From contig CAZGTM010000001.1 in assembly GCA_964528595.1 (NCBI GenBank), positions 159,819 to 223,818 on the forward strand: 64,000 nucleotides of DNA, in the 5' to 3' direction. This DNA is from CAYFKJ01 sp964528595. Its GTDB lineage: Bacteria; Pseudomonadota; Alphaproteobacteria; UBA2966. Under the pieces are notes generated by a model. It saw only the letters and a list, made by a program, of their open reading frames with translations. It did not search any database and was not told the origin of the DNA. Of the stretch, positions 1 to 8,320 are shown piece by piece; within the stretch, counting starts at the first letter, position 1, and each line of letters starts with the position of its first letter. Both the position numbers and the translations under genes were made by a program.

Positions 1-175
1 CCGGCCTGCCCGCCGGATAAGGGGATTCCGGACATTCGCCCGGGATCAGGTCCGGCCCTCCTGAGGCGTCCCGGGTCGTGTCCTGCGTCAAATCCAGCGT
101 GACTCGCGAAGCGAAAGCTTGTTATGGTTTTCGGTCACCTAAAAAAACTTAAACGCGAAAATAGGGGGGTTTGAT

Positions 176-1126
176 ATGCGTTCACTCGGACACTTTGGCG
201 TCGTTGCCGCCGCCGCGGCAGCTATTTCACTCACCGCTCCATTATCTGCCCAAGAGGTCAATGACGATCCTTTGACGGAAAAATGGGCGCCTGGGCCATG
301 GGGACCGGACGACATGGCGGGCGCGGTCAACCGCACCACGCCGGCGATGGTGCTGAAGGCCGTCGGCCTGGTAAAGCAGGGAAAAACCGCGACGCTTGGC
401 AAAATTTACGCCGGCGACGCGCCGGCCTTCGGTTCCCGCGGCTGGCGCATGACCATTCCCGGCCTGCCCACCGGCGGGCCTTTCGGCGCGCATAAACTTG
501 TCTACAACGACGAATACCTTTCAACCGAGATCGGCCAGATCGGCACGCAGTTCGACGGGCCGGGTCACATCGGCGCGATCACGTCCAAGGGTATGTTCTT
601 CTACAACGGACGCATGCTGCAAAAGAGTGGCGCCAACGCCTATGGCATGGGGCCGCTCGGCGTCGAACATGTGGCCCAAAAGGGCTATGTCTGCCGCGGC
701 GTTCTGCTGGACGCGGTTGCATTGCGGGGCGGCCCGCTGGAGATTCCCAAAGGCAAGGGCGATCCGGGCATCATCACCGACGCAGACGTGAAGGAGATGG
801 TAAAACGCCAAGGGATCGCACCGATCGGTGAAGGCGATTGCGTCTTTCTGCATACCGGCCACGGCGACATCTGGCACCCCAAGGACTGGGACAAGTTCGA
901 CGCTGCCGAAAAATCCAAACGGGTGGCCAGCTTCAATGCCGGCGAACCGGGTTTTGGGATTTCTGCCTGTAATTACATGGCCGAGCGGAAAATCATCCTG
1001 ACCGGCGCCGATTCATGGGCCGTCGAAGCCGTTCCCGGCGAGAACCCGACCAAACCGTTCGAGTGCCATTTGCAAATGCAAACCCGCCGCGGCATCTGGA
1101 ATCTCGAAAACATGGATCTGACCTAG
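176..1126 (+). CDS. Exported cyclase-family (kynurenine formamidase-like) hydrolase
   Basis: A 316-residue protein of the cyclase family (PF04199), metal-dependent hydrolases that include kynurenine formamidase and isatin hydrolase. Residues 1-26 form a signal peptide with an Ala-rich core ending in SAQ, so the enzyme should act in the periplasm. The family metal motif is usually HxGTHxDxPxH; here it reads GTQFDGPGH near residues 122-130, so the second His is Gln, a variant I recall from a subgroup of the family. HTGHG near residue 223 is another candidate ligand or active-site segment. The start follows a G-rich ribosome site (GGGGGG, about 6 bases before ATG). It stands alone, with a terminator 127 bases beyond its stop. 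The substrate cannot be told from sequence. Confidence 0.85.
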   Translation: MRSLGHFGVVAAAAAAISLTAPLSAQEVNDDPLTEKWAPGPWGPDDMAGAVNRTTPAMVLKAVGLVKQGKTATLGKIYAGDAPAFGSRGWRMTIPGLPTGGPFGAHKLVYNDEYLSTEIGQIGTQFDGPGHIGAITSKGMFFYNGRMLQKSGANAYGMGPLGVEHVAQKGYVCRGVLLDAVALRGGPLEIPKGKGDPGIITDADVKEMVKRQGIAPIGEGDCVFLHTGHGDIWHPKDWDKFDAAEKSKRVASFNAGEPGFGISACNYMAERKIILTGADSWAVEAVPGENPTKPFECHLQMQTRRGIWNLENMDLT

Positions 1127-1252
1127 CTCGTGGCCGACAAGGCCTATGAGTTTCTCTTTGTTTGGTCGCCGTTGAAGATGAAGGGTGCGACCGGCTCACC
1201 CGGCAATCCTGTGGCGTTGTACTAGATTTCTTCGACGCACTAACTGCCAAGG

Positions 1253-1285
1253 TCGGGAGCCGGTATATAGCCGGCTCCCGATTTT
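1253..1285 (+). terminator. Rho-independent terminator
   Basis: An 11-base perfect stem (TCGGGAGCCGG at 1253-1263 with CCGGCTCCCGA at 1271-1281), a 7-base loop and then TTTT. It lies after the cyclase-family gene and before the cobalamin riboswitch, so it should insulate the two units. Confidence 0.8.
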
Positions 1286-1346
1286 GGCGTTTAACGGTGG
1301 ATTTGTTGTTGACGAATTCCACTGCGCCGTTATCGTCAGCGCTAAC

Positions 1347-1530
1347 GGTTCTCCGATGGCGGACGCCTAGGAGATTAATAGGGAACACGGTGAGGCGTAC
1401 CCAGTAGGGACCGAAACCGTGGCTGCCCCCGCAACTGTGAGCGATTGGCTCGCCCAACGACGGCCACTGGGAAACCGGGAAGGCCGGGCGAAATTCTGAA
1501 ATCGCAAGCCAGGAAACCTGCCGTTGTCAA
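1347..1530 (+). promoter_or_regulatory. Cobalamin (B12) riboswitch
   Basis: The leader of cbtB carries the hallmark blocks of an adenosylcobalamin riboswitch in order: TTAATAGGGAA (1376-1385), GGCTGCCCCCGCAACTGT (the B12-box core, near 1421-1438), GCCACTGG (1463-1470), a GAAACCGGGAAGGCCGG segment and GCAAGCCAGGAAACCTGCC (1504-1522). It ends about 90 bases before the cbtB start. A further hairpin, CGGAGAAT/ATTCTCCG at 1541-1558, and an overlapping CTCCG/CGGAG pairing just upstream of the ribosome site are candidates for the expression platform. By family knowledge, cobalamin binding would switch the downstream gene off. Boundaries are approximate. Confidence 0.95.
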
Positions 1531-1619
1531 TTGTCGTCGTCGGAGAATGAATTCTCCGATCAGCGGAGAGCCGCGGCGATCACATGTTTACTTTGATTCC
1601 GTAACGGAGGGTTATAGGA

Positions 1620-1805
1620 ATGCAACACGATCAAAACACCAGCCAACAATCGCTCGCGACGGCTCGCACGGCGGCCAAACTGCCGGCGGTTCTCGCCCTG
1701 CTGTTGGGCGTTTTCCTGATCTACGGCACGGGCTTCGCGAACACGTCGTTCCTGCACGATGCCGCGCATGACACCCGGCACGCCATCTCCTTCCCCTGCC
1801 ATTGA
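1620..1805 (+). CDS. cbtB: CbtB, small cobalt transporter subunit
   Basis: A 61-residue membrane protein with one transmembrane segment (about residues 23-42) and a His-rich tail containing HDAAHDTRH and ending FPCH, the signature of CbtB, the small subunit of a predicted cobalt importer. The ribosome site GGAGGG lies 8 bases before ATG. The gene is the only one behind the cobalamin riboswitch at 1347-1530, which fits B12-controlled cobalt uptake. In known loci cbtB is followed by cbtA, the larger membrane subunit. Here the next 80 bases hold only a hairpin, and zapE then approaches on the other strand, so the partner is missing from this place. Confidence 0.92.
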   Translation: MQHDQNTSQQSLATARTAAKLPAVLALLLGVFLIYGTGFANTSFLHDAAHDTRHAISFPCH

Positions 1806-1870
1806 GAGGATCGCCTTTGGTCCCGGCTTGAGCACGGGTGATCCGTCAAATCTCCTTGAACATCCGTTAA

Positions 1871-1898
1871 GCCCACCGGCGTCTTAAGCCCGGTGGGC
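1871..1898. terminator. Hairpin between convergent cbtB and zapE
   Basis: A 9-base perfect stem (GCCCACCGG at 1871-1879 with CCGGTGGGC at 1890-1898). It overlaps the last codons of zapE and lies 66 bases beyond cbtB. No clear T-run follows on either side, so termination activity is inferred from stem strength and position only. Confidence 0.4.
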
Positions 1899-3008
1899 GG
1901 CGGCGAGGTAGTCTTCGGACTGCATCTCGATCAGGCGGGATTCGGTGCGGGCGAACTCAAACTTGCCGTCGCCTTCCTCGTAAAGCTCACCGGGAGCGGT
2001 CTCGGCGCTGCAAACGAGATTGACGCGGTGGTCATAGAGCACGTCGATCAGGTTGATCAGCCGGCGGGCCTCGTTGCGCTTCTCCGCGCCCAGTTTGGGG
2101 ATGCGGTCGATGAACACGCTGTGGAACTGCAATGCGATCTCCAGGTAATCGGCGGCACCGAGGGGTTGTTCGCAAAGTTCGGCAAAGCTAAAGCGCGCCG
2201 CTCCATGGGCGCAGGCCGGGACGGTTAAGGTGCGGCCCTGAACGTCGAGGGTTTCGCTCGACGGGGCGGCATGGTCGGTGAGCCGGTCGAAGGCCTCGTC
2301 CATCAAGCCGTCCGTTTCGGGGCCGAGGGGTGAAAAGTAGACCGGCGCCTGTTTGAGCCTCGCCAAGCGATAATCCTGGTCGCCGTCCAGCGCCAGGGGC
2401 TCCAAGCGTGACTTGAGCATGTCGATAAACGGCAAAAAGAGATCGCGGTTAAGGCCACCGAGGTAAAGATCATCCGGTGGGCGGTTGGAGGTCGCCACGA
2501 CCACGACGCCGTTGTCGAACAGCGACAAGAACAAACGGCCCAGGATCATGGCATCGGCGGTATCGCTGACCTGAAACTCGTCGAAGCACAACAGCCAGGC
2601 GTCCGACGCCAACGCCTTGGCCACGGGGGGAATGGGATCGCCGTCCGGGCCGCCCTGCTTGGCCGCCTGCCGCCAGGCGTGGATGCGCGCGTGAACGTCG
2701 ATCATGAAGGCGTGGAAGTGGGTGCGCCGTTTACGCTCCACCGCGACGTTCTCGAAGAACACATCCATCAACGCCGTCTTGCCGCGTCCGACATCGCCGT
2801 AAAGATAGAGGCCTTGCGGCGTTTCCTGATTGCGGCCACGGGTGAAGGGCAGGGTCCAGCCGCTCTGGGCGTGCGGGTCGTAACCCGCCAGCCGCAGGTG
2901 CAGCAATTGCAGTTTTTCCGCCGCCAATTCCTGTGCCGGGTCGGCCTGCCACTCGCCTTCCCTGACGAGCCGCCGGTAGGTGTGGATAGGGCCTTCGCCG
3001 TCAGTCAT
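1884..3008 (-). CDS. zapE: Cell division protein ZapE (AFG1-like ATPase)
   Basis: A 374-residue P-loop ATPase of the ZapE/AFG1 family, which associates with the division ring in bacteria. Walker A is GDVGRGKT near residue 80, and a Walker B-like LLCFDEFQVSD and an arginine-containing TSNRPP segment follow, all standard for the family. The open frame extends further upstream, but ATG at 3006-3008 is preferred: it gives the usual length and begins just before the conserved start of homologues. This ATG overlaps the stop of the PaiB-like gene (stop at 3001-3003), so the two are probably translationally coupled at the end of the sdh operon. Confidence 0.93.
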   Translation of the reverse strand: MTDGEGPIHTYRRLVREGEWQADPAQELAAEKLQLLHLRLAGYDPHAQSGWTLPFTRGRNQETPQGLYLYGDVGRGKTALMDVFFENVAVERKRRTHFHAFMIDVHARIHAWRQAAKQGGPDGDPIPPVAKALASDAWLLCFDEFQVSDTADAMILGRLFLSLFDNGVVVVATSNRPPDDLYLGGLNRDLFLPFIDMLKSRLEPLALDGDQDYRLARLKQAPVYFSPLGPETDGLMDEAFDRLTDHAAPSSETLDVQGRTLTVPACAHGAARFSFAELCEQPLGAADYLEIALQFHSVFIDRIPKLGAEKRNEARRLINLIDVLYDHRVNLVCSAETAPGELYEEGDGKFEFARTESRLIEMQSEDYLAAAHRA

Positions 3009-3630
3009 CCGCGGGCGACAGCTTCTCGGTGAAATCGGCCAGGGCGGCCGCATTGTCATCGCCTTTCGCCCGCAATCCGGCGACCGTACCCCGGCGATCA
3101 GCCGCAGGCTTGTTTTGGCCGAGCTTGGCTTTCGCCTCGATGCGCTCGACCGGGATTTCAAAGGCGACAATGGCGCGGGCCAGTTTGTCGATATAGGCTC
3201 CCGGGCCCTGGTAGAACCAGGGCTCTTCGGCGTCCGCCTCGTGGATCTCGATGAGGCGGTCGAGCATCGCCCGCACGGACGCCGTGTCTTCGATTATCTT
3301 GGGCGTGCCGTAGGTATGGACGGCGAGGTAGTTCCACGTCGGCACGGCGTTTTCGGATACGTAGTTGCTTGGTGAAATGTAGGCGTGCGGCCCCTGGAAA
3401 ACCGTCAACGCTTCGCCGCCCGTGAAGGCGCGCCAATGCGGATTGCTGCGGGCCATGTGCCCGGTCAGGATGCCGTAGGGTCCCGGTTCGGGAACGTACA
3501 TGAAGGGCAGGTGGCTGCCGATGATCGCTCCGTCCTCGCCGACGGATGTCATCAGACCGAAATTATTGGCCCGGATCAGCGAAGTAATTTCGTGCCGGTC
3601 CTCGATCAGAAAGTCGACGGGGATGTACAT
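3001..3630 (-). CDS. PaiB-like FMN-binding protein
   Basis: A 209-residue protein of the FMN-binding negative transcriptional regulator family (PaiB, PF04299), a split-barrel flavin fold. Typical segments are visible: the N-terminal MYIPVDF, HLPF near residue 48, the mid-protein ALTVFQGPHAYISPSNY, and PTWNYLAVH. PaiB in Bacillus affects sporulation and degradative-enzyme genes, but most homologues have no known role and may simply be flavoproteins. ATG at 3628-3630 is chosen because homologues begin MYxPxxF; the frame remains open upstream. It lies 23 bases after sdhB and overlaps zapE, so it is probably read from the sdh promoter. Confidence 0.88.
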   Translation of the reverse strand: MYIPVDFLIEDRHEITSLIRANNFGLMTSVGEDGAIIGSHLPFMYVPEPGPYGILTGHMARSNPHWRAFTGGEALTVFQGPHAYISPSNYVSENAVPTWNYLAVHTYGTPKIIEDTASVRAMLDRLIEIHEADAEEPWFYQGPGAYIDKLARAIVAFEIPVERIEAKAKLGQNKPAADRRGTVAGLRAKGDDNAAALADFTEKLSPADD

Positions 3631-3653
3631 GACCGGCCCGGGAGCACGATGTG

Positions 3654-4433
3654 CTAGCGGCGCTCCACCATCATTTGTTTGATGCTGCCGATGGCCTGGG
3701 CCGGGTTCAGGCCCTTGGGACAGGTCTTGGCGCAATTCATGATGGTGTGGCAGCGGTAGAGGCGGAAGGGATCTTCCAGATCGTCCAGGCGCTCACCGGT
3801 GTTCTCGTCACGCGAATCGATGATCCAGCGATAGGCCTGCAGCAAGGCGGCAGGGCCGAGATAGCGGTCGGAGTTCCACCAGTAACTCGGGCAACTGGTG
3901 GAGCACGAAGCGCACATAATGCATTCCCAGAGACCGTCGAGCTTGGCCCGGTCGTCCCTGCTCTGCAAACGCTCGCGCCCCTCGGGCGGCGGCGTCTCTG
4001 TCTGCATCCAGGGCTTGATGGAGGCGTACTGGGCATAAAAGTTCGACAGATCCGGCACCAGGTCCTTGATCACCGGCAGGTGGGGCAGGGGATAGACGTT
4101 GACGTCGCCTTTGACGTCCTCCGTCGCCTTGGTGCAGGCCAGGGTGTTGGTGCCGTCGATGTTCATGGCACAGCTGCCGCAGACGCCCTCGCGGCACGAA
4201 CGGCGGAACGTGAGCGTCGAGTCGAGGTCGTTCTTGATCTCGATCAGCGCGTCCAGCACCATCGGGCCGCAGCTATCGAGATCGACCTCGTAAGTGTCGA
4301 CCACGGGATTGCTCTCGTCGTCGGGACTCCAGCGATAGACGTTGAAGCGCTTCACGCGTTTGGCGCCGTCCGCCGCTTTCACGGTCTTGCCCTTGCCAAC
4401 CTTGGAATTGGCGGGGAGCGCAAACTCAGCCAT
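3654..4433 (-). CDS. sdhB: Succinate dehydrogenase iron-sulfur subunit
   Basis: This 259-residue subunit carries electrons from the FAD of SdhA to ubiquinone in complex II. All three clusters can be placed: [2Fe-2S] by C80, C85, C88 and C100; [4Fe-4S] by C171, C174 and C177 with C238; [3Fe-4S] by C181, C228 and C234, as is usual in the family. The quinone-site region PSYWWN (about 182-187) is intact. Gene order on the minus strand is sdhC-sdhD-sdhA-sdhB. The gap to sdhA (137 bases) is unusually large for this operon because it holds copy 1 of the 101-base repeat. Confidence 0.98.
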   Translation of the reverse strand: MAEFALPANSKVGKGKTVKAADGAKRVKRFNVYRWSPDDESNPVVDTYEVDLDSCGPMVLDALIEIKNDLDSTLTFRRSCREGVCGSCAMNIDGTNTLACTKATEDVKGDVNVYPLPHLPVIKDLVPDLSNFYAQYASIKPWMQTETPPPEGRERLQSRDDRAKLDGLWECIMCASCSTSCPSYWWNSDRYLGPAALLQAYRWIIDSRDENTGERLDDLEDPFRLYRCHTIMNCAKTCPKGLNPAQAIGSIKQMMVERR

Positions 4434-4473
4434 CGTGTCGTCCTTCCTTACGGGCCTGCCGACCCTGAACTAG

Positions 4474-4574
4474 AGCGATTTCCGTTTATACGGAATCGCC
4501 TCGTCTCATATATTCCCTGCATTGCAGGGATGCTATGTCCCCAGGTGTCTCAAACAAAGTGTGAAACACCCTAG
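4474..4574 (+). repeat. 101-base structured intergenic repeat, copy 1
   Basis: This is one of three copies of an element of exactly 101 bases in this window (the others are at 23917-24017 and 36618-36718). By hand alignment it is about 70 percent identical to copy 3. It begins AGCGATTTCCG and forms a hairpin with CGGAATCGC (4491-4499). It ends with a second hairpin, GGTGTCTCA with TGAAACACC, followed by CTAG. The final CTAG (4571-4574) contains the TAG stop of sdhA, read on the minus strand. Another CTAG directly precedes the element at 4470-4473, as a 4-base target duplication would. It separates sdhA from sdhB. Confidence 0.85.
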
Positions 4575-6361
4575 TAAACCCGAGCCTTGGGTTCGATATA
4601 AGCAATGTCGTTGGTCATGGTGTAGGTGTGAACCGGGCGATAGTCGAGTTTGACGTTACCGGCCTCGTCGGCCCAGGCTAACGTGTGCTTCATCCAGTTT
4701 TCGTCGTCGCGTTCGGAATAATCCTCGCGGGCGTGGGCGCCGCGGCTCTCCAACCGGTTGGCCGCACCCTCCATCGTGACGATGGCCTGGCTCATCAGGT
4801 TGTTCAGTTCCAGGGTTTCCACCAGATCGGAATTCCACACCATGGAGCGGTCGCTGACGTCGATGTCGGGCATTTGCTTGTTGACGCCGGCAATCAGCTT
4901 GCGGCCTTCCTCCAGCACCTCGCCGGTACGGAAGACCGCACAGTTTTCCTGCATGGTTTGCTGCATGTCGTCTCGGATGGCTGCCGTCGGGCGCTCGCCC
5001 TTGGCGTGGCGGAACTTGTCGAGGAGGTCGAGGGCCTCGTGCCCGGCGTCGGCCGGCATTGTCCGGTGGCTGCTGCCAGCCTCGATGGTCGCTGCGGCGC
5101 GGAGCGCAGCGGCGCGGCCGAAGACGACGATGTCCAGCAGCGAGTTCGAGCCTAAGCGGTTGGCGCCATGGACCGAGACGCAGGCCGCTTCGCCGATGGC
5201 CATCAGGCCCGGCACGACGTGATCGGGATTGCCGTCCTTCAGGGTCACGACCTCCCCGTGGTAGTTGGTCGGAATGCCGCCCATGTTGTAGTGCACGGTC
5301 GGCAGCACCGGGATCGGTTCCTTGTTGACGTCGACGCCGGCGAAGATTGCCGCACTTTCCGAAATGCCCGGCAGGCGCTCCTCCAGCATTGCGGGGTCGA
5401 GGTGATCGAGGTGGAGGTAAATATGATCGCCCTTGGGGCCGACGCCGCGGCCCTCGCGGATCTCCACGGTCATGGAGCGGCTGACGACGTCGCGGGAAGC
5501 GAGATCCTTGGCGCTCGGCGCATAGCGCTCCATGAAGCGCTCGCCTTCGGAATTCACCAGATAGCCGCCCTCGCCGCGCACCCCCTCGGTGATCAGGCAA
5601 CCGGCGCCGTAGATGCCGGTGGGGTGGAACTGCACGAATTCCATATCCTGCAACGGCAGGCCGGCACGCAGCACCATGCCGCCGCCGTCGCCCGTGCAGG
5701 TGTGGGCCGAGGTGCAGGAGAAATAAGCCCGGCCATAGCCGCCGGTGGCCAGCACCACGGTGTGGGCGCGGAAGCGGTGGATGGTGCCGTCTTCCAGGCA
5801 CCAGGCCATGACGCCCCGGCAGGCGCCCTCGTCGTCCATGATCAGGTCGAGGGCGAAGTATTCGATAAAGAACTCGGCGTCGTGCTTGAGGGACTGCTGA
5901 TAGAGCGTGTGCAGGATGGCGTGGCCGGTGCGGTCGGCGGCGGCGCAGGTGCGCTGGGCGGTCCCCTCGCCGTAGTTGGTCGTCATGCCGCCGAAGGCGC
6001 GCTGGTAGATCTTGCCTTCGGGCGTGCGAGAGAAGGGCACGCCGTAGTGCTCCAGTTCCACCACGGCGGCCGGGCCTTCCTTGCACATGTATTCGATGGC
6101 GTCCTGGTCGCCGAGCCAGTCGGAGCCCTTGACGGTGTCGTACATGTGCCAGCGCCAATCGTCATCGCCCATGTTGCCCAGCGCCGCCGACATGCCGCCC
6201 TGGGCGGCGACGGTGTGGCTGCGGGTGGGAAAGACCTTGGTCAGGCAGGCGGTCTTGAGGCCGGCGTGGGCCATGCCGAAGGTGGCGCGCAGGCCGGCGC
6301 CGCCGGCGCCGACGACGATGGCGTCGTAATAGTGGTCGGTGATTTCGTAGGCGTCGCTCAT
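4571..6361 (-). CDS. sdhA: Succinate dehydrogenase flavoprotein subunit
   Basis: The 596-residue catalytic subunit of complex II, oxidising succinate to fumarate at the cytoplasmic face of the membrane. The N-terminal dinucleotide fold GAGGAG is at about residues 18-23, and the covalent-FAD motif RSHT places the flavinylated His at residue 49. The substrate-site block FHPTGI and the capping-domain Arg-rich segment are present, and full length matches the family. Its TAG stop lies inside the terminal CTAG of the 101-base repeat. It follows sdhD by 7 bases. Confidence 0.98.
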   Translation of the reverse strand: MSDAYEITDHYYDAIVVGAGGAGLRATFGMAHAGLKTACLTKVFPTRSHTVAAQGGMSAALGNMGDDDWRWHMYDTVKGSDWLGDQDAIEYMCKEGPAAVVELEHYGVPFSRTPEGKIYQRAFGGMTTNYGEGTAQRTCAAADRTGHAILHTLYQQSLKHDAEFFIEYFALDLIMDDEGACRGVMAWCLEDGTIHRFRAHTVVLATGGYGRAYFSCTSAHTCTGDGGGMVLRAGLPLQDMEFVQFHPTGIYGAGCLITEGVRGEGGYLVNSEGERFMERYAPSAKDLASRDVVSRSMTVEIREGRGVGPKGDHIYLHLDHLDPAMLEERLPGISESAAIFAGVDVNKEPIPVLPTVHYNMGGIPTNYHGEVVTLKDGNPDHVVPGLMAIGEAACVSVHGANRLGSNSLLDIVVFGRAAALRAAATIEAGSSHRTMPADAGHEALDLLDKFRHAKGERPTAAIRDDMQQTMQENCAVFRTGEVLEEGRKLIAGVNKQMPDIDVSDRSMVWNSDLVETLELNNLMSQAIVTMEGAANRLESRGAHAREDYSERDDENWMKHTLAWADEAGNVKLDYRPVHTYTMTNDIAYIEPKARVY

Positions 6362-6368
6362 GATGGCC

Positions 6369-6749
6369 TCAGCTTCCCAGCGATAGCTTGAGTACGGAAA
6401 AGGCCGACGCCGATCCCAACAGGATGGAGATGAAGGTGGTGGCGATCTGCAACACCAATGCCGTGGCCTTGCCGTGCACGTAATCCTCGATGATGACCTG
6501 TATGCCGAGCTTCATGTGGTAGAAGGCGGCGAACAGGAAAAGGATCATGGCGACGGCCCGTCCCGGCGTGCCGATCCAGGCTTTGAATTCGGCGTGCTCG
6601 GCACCGACCTGGCTCAACAGCGAGCCGACCAGCCAGAGACCGAGGGGGATGAGTGCGACCGCCGTCAGGCGCTGCACCCACCAGTGTTCGACGCCGTGTT
6701 TGGCGGAACCGAGGCCGCGAACCTGGCCCAGAGGCGTGCGTAAACTCAT
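6369..6749 (-). CDS. sdhD: Succinate dehydrogenase membrane anchor subunit D
   Basis: A 126-residue membrane anchor with three hydrophobic segments (roughly 30-50, 62-85 and 95-120). The N-terminal HWWVQRLTA block and the YHMKLGIQVIIEDYVH segment, which supplies the haem-binding His in alphaproteobacterial SdhD, are both present. It holds SdhAB to the inner membrane and forms the quinone site with SdhC. Its start overlaps the sdhC stop by 4 bases (ATGA), showing translational coupling. Confidence 0.95.
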   Translation of the reverse strand: MSLRTPLGQVRGLGSAKHGVEHWWVQRLTAVALIPLGLWLVGSLLSQVGAEHAEFKAWIGTPGRAVAMILFLFAAFYHMKLGIQVIIEDYVHGKATALVLQIATTFISILLGSASAFSVLKLSLGS

Positions 6750-7141
6750 GACCCACCCCGCATGGCATATCCGGCGATCCAGGCCAGCAGCGTCAGGCCT
6801 GCGCCTACCAGCAGGGCCAGCCAGCCCGTACGTTGCGCCGTTTCGATCTCAAAACCCATGCCGACGTCCCAGAAGAGATGCCGGATGCCGTTGGCCAGGT
6901 GGTAAAAGAACGAAAACGAAAAGCCCAGCAGGATGAGACGGCCGAACCAGCTCTCGATGAAGCCTTGAACGATGCCGAAGGCGCTGGGACCGTAGGCTGC
7001 GGCAACCAGCCACCACGCCAGTAGCAGCGAACCGACCGCCAATCCGAAACCGGTGAGGCGGTGCAATATTGAGAGCATCGAGGTGATTTGCGGGCGGTAA
7101 ACCTGCAGGTGCGGCGAGAGCGGGCGGTCAGCCTGCGCCAT
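6746..7141 (-). CDS. sdhC: Succinate dehydrogenase cytochrome b556 subunit C
   Basis: The 131-residue cytochrome b subunit of complex II and first gene of the operon. It has the family N-terminus RPLSPHLQVYR, the quinone-site SILHRLTGFGL, and the haem-ligand region YHLANGIRHLFWD, with three transmembrane segments. A good ribosome site (GGAGG at 7151-7155) precedes the ATG. The 117 bases between it and the next upstream stop must contain the operon promoter; I did not find a convincing -35/-10 pair. Confidence 0.96.
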   Translation of the reverse strand: MAQADRPLSPHLQVYRPQITSMLSILHRLTGFGLAVGSLLLAWWLVAAAYGPSAFGIVQGFIESWFGRLILLGFSFSFFYHLANGIRHLFWDVGMGFEIETAQRTGWLALLVGAGLTLLAWIAGYAMRGGS

Positions 7142-7258
7142 AATTTGAACCTCCGAATTCAGGCCGCAGCGTTGTGCGGCCCTTTGGCGGGAATGTACGG
7201 CGGCGACCCGCCCCAGTCAACGGGACCGCGACAACCGGGTGAATTTTCCCTGCCACAT

Positions 7259-8320
7259 TTACGACCTTCGCGGCATCAGCACCCAGTAGTCCAGATCCAG
7301 TATGACGCCGTCGTCGTAGCCCTCGTCCGTTTTGCCGGGGAAATCGGCGCAGAAGCGGTCCTTGGTGGCAACGGTGCGCAAGCGCAGGGCGCCGGCCGAG
7401 GAGTTGCCGGTTTCCACCTTCTCTAATACCTCCGACCAGGCGAACACGGTATCGCCGGCGAAGCAGGGGGCGACGTGGCGCCCGCCGTTGATGGCGGAGA
7501 TGGCGAAGGCGTTGGCCAGGCCGTTGAAGCTGATGGCGCGGGCCAGGCTGATGACATGGCCGCCGTAGATGATCCGCCGCCCGAAGCGGCCGTCTTTCTC
7601 GGTGAACTGGTTGAAGTGAACGCGGGCCGTGTTCTGGTAAAGCCGCGTCGCGGTCATGTGCTCGGCTTCCTCGATGGTCATGCCGTCGATGTGGTCGATG
7701 CGTTCGCCCGCGTTGAAGTCATCCCAGTAATGGGGGGAACCGGCGGCCGCGACGTCGTATCCGGTGCAGCGCAGGGTATCGGAGACCCACAAGTTCTCCG
7801 GTGCGACGCGGTCCGGCAGATCGGGAACGACAGGCTCAGGCGCGGGTGCACTGATGTCGCCCTTGCGCACCATGACCCAGCGCACGTACTCGATGACCGG
7901 TTCGTCGTCCTGGTTGAAGCCGGTGGAGCGCACGTAAACCGTGCCGGTCTTGCCGTTGGAGTTCTCCTTGAGGCCGATCACTTCCGAGGTCGTGCGCAAG
8001 GTGTCGCCGGGATAGAGGTGGTGCAGAAACCGGCAGTCGGCATAGCCCAGGTTGGCGACGGCGTTGAGCGAAACGTCCGGCACGGTCTTGCCGAAGACGA
8101 TGTGGAAGGCCAACAGGTCGTCGATGGGCGCTCTTTTGAAGCCGAGGCTCTGGGCGAACGGCGTCGAGCAGTTGACGACGAAGCGGGAGCCGTAGAGTGC
8201 GAGGTAGAGGGAGGCGTCGCCTTCTGTAATGGTTCGCGGCGTGGCGTGGTGGATTTCCTGGCCCAGCCGGAAATCCTCGAAGAAGTTTCCGGCGCTGGTC
8301 TTGGCGTTCGATCCACTCAT
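7259..8320 (-). CDS. mch: Mesaconyl-CoA hydratase (MaoC family)
   Basis: A 353-residue double hot-dog protein of the MaoC dehydratase family, closest in layout to mesaconyl-CoA hydratase of the ethylmalonyl-CoA pathway, which adds water to mesaconyl-C1-CoA to give beta-methylmalyl-CoA. The N-terminal half opens NFFEDFRLGQEIHH and carries ITEGDASLYLALYG; the second half repeats the fold from about residue 185, including IYGGHVISLARA. ATG at 8318-8320 is chosen because it overlaps the upstream stop (ATGA) and matches the family N-terminus, although the frame is open far upstream. The adjoining CitE-like gene would handle the malyl-CoA products, so the pair looks like one pathway step set. Confidence 0.88.
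   Translation of the reverse strand: MSGSNAKTSAGNFFEDFRLGQEIHHATPRTITEGDASLYLALYGSRFVVNCSTPFAQSLGFKRAPIDDLLAFHIVFGKTVPDVSLNAVANLGYADCRFLHHLYPGDTLRTTSEVIGLKENSNGKTGTVYVRSTGFNQDDEPVIEYVRWVMVRKGDISAPAPEPVVPDLPDRVAPENLWVSDTLRCTGYDVAAAGSPHYWDDFNAGERIDHIDGMTIEEAEHMTATRLYQNTARVHFNQFTEKDGRFGRRIIYGGHVISLARAISFNGLANAFAISAINGGRHVAPCFAGDTVFAWSEVLEKVETGNSSAGALRLRTVATKDRFCADFPGKTDEGYDDGVILDLDYWVLMPRRS

Noticed and set aside
1127..1252. Small open frames between the cyclase gene and the terminator
   Set aside because: No ribosome site or recognisable product; they overlap the terminator and riboswitch.
1806..1883. Possible cbtA start or remnant after cbtB
   Set aside because: The 78 bases contain no frame resembling CbtA; only a hairpin shared with the convergent zapE gene.
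4656..6158. A 500-codon open frame overlapping sdhA in another frame
   Set aside because: Arg/Pro/His-rich shadow translation; sdhA is unambiguous in the same interval.
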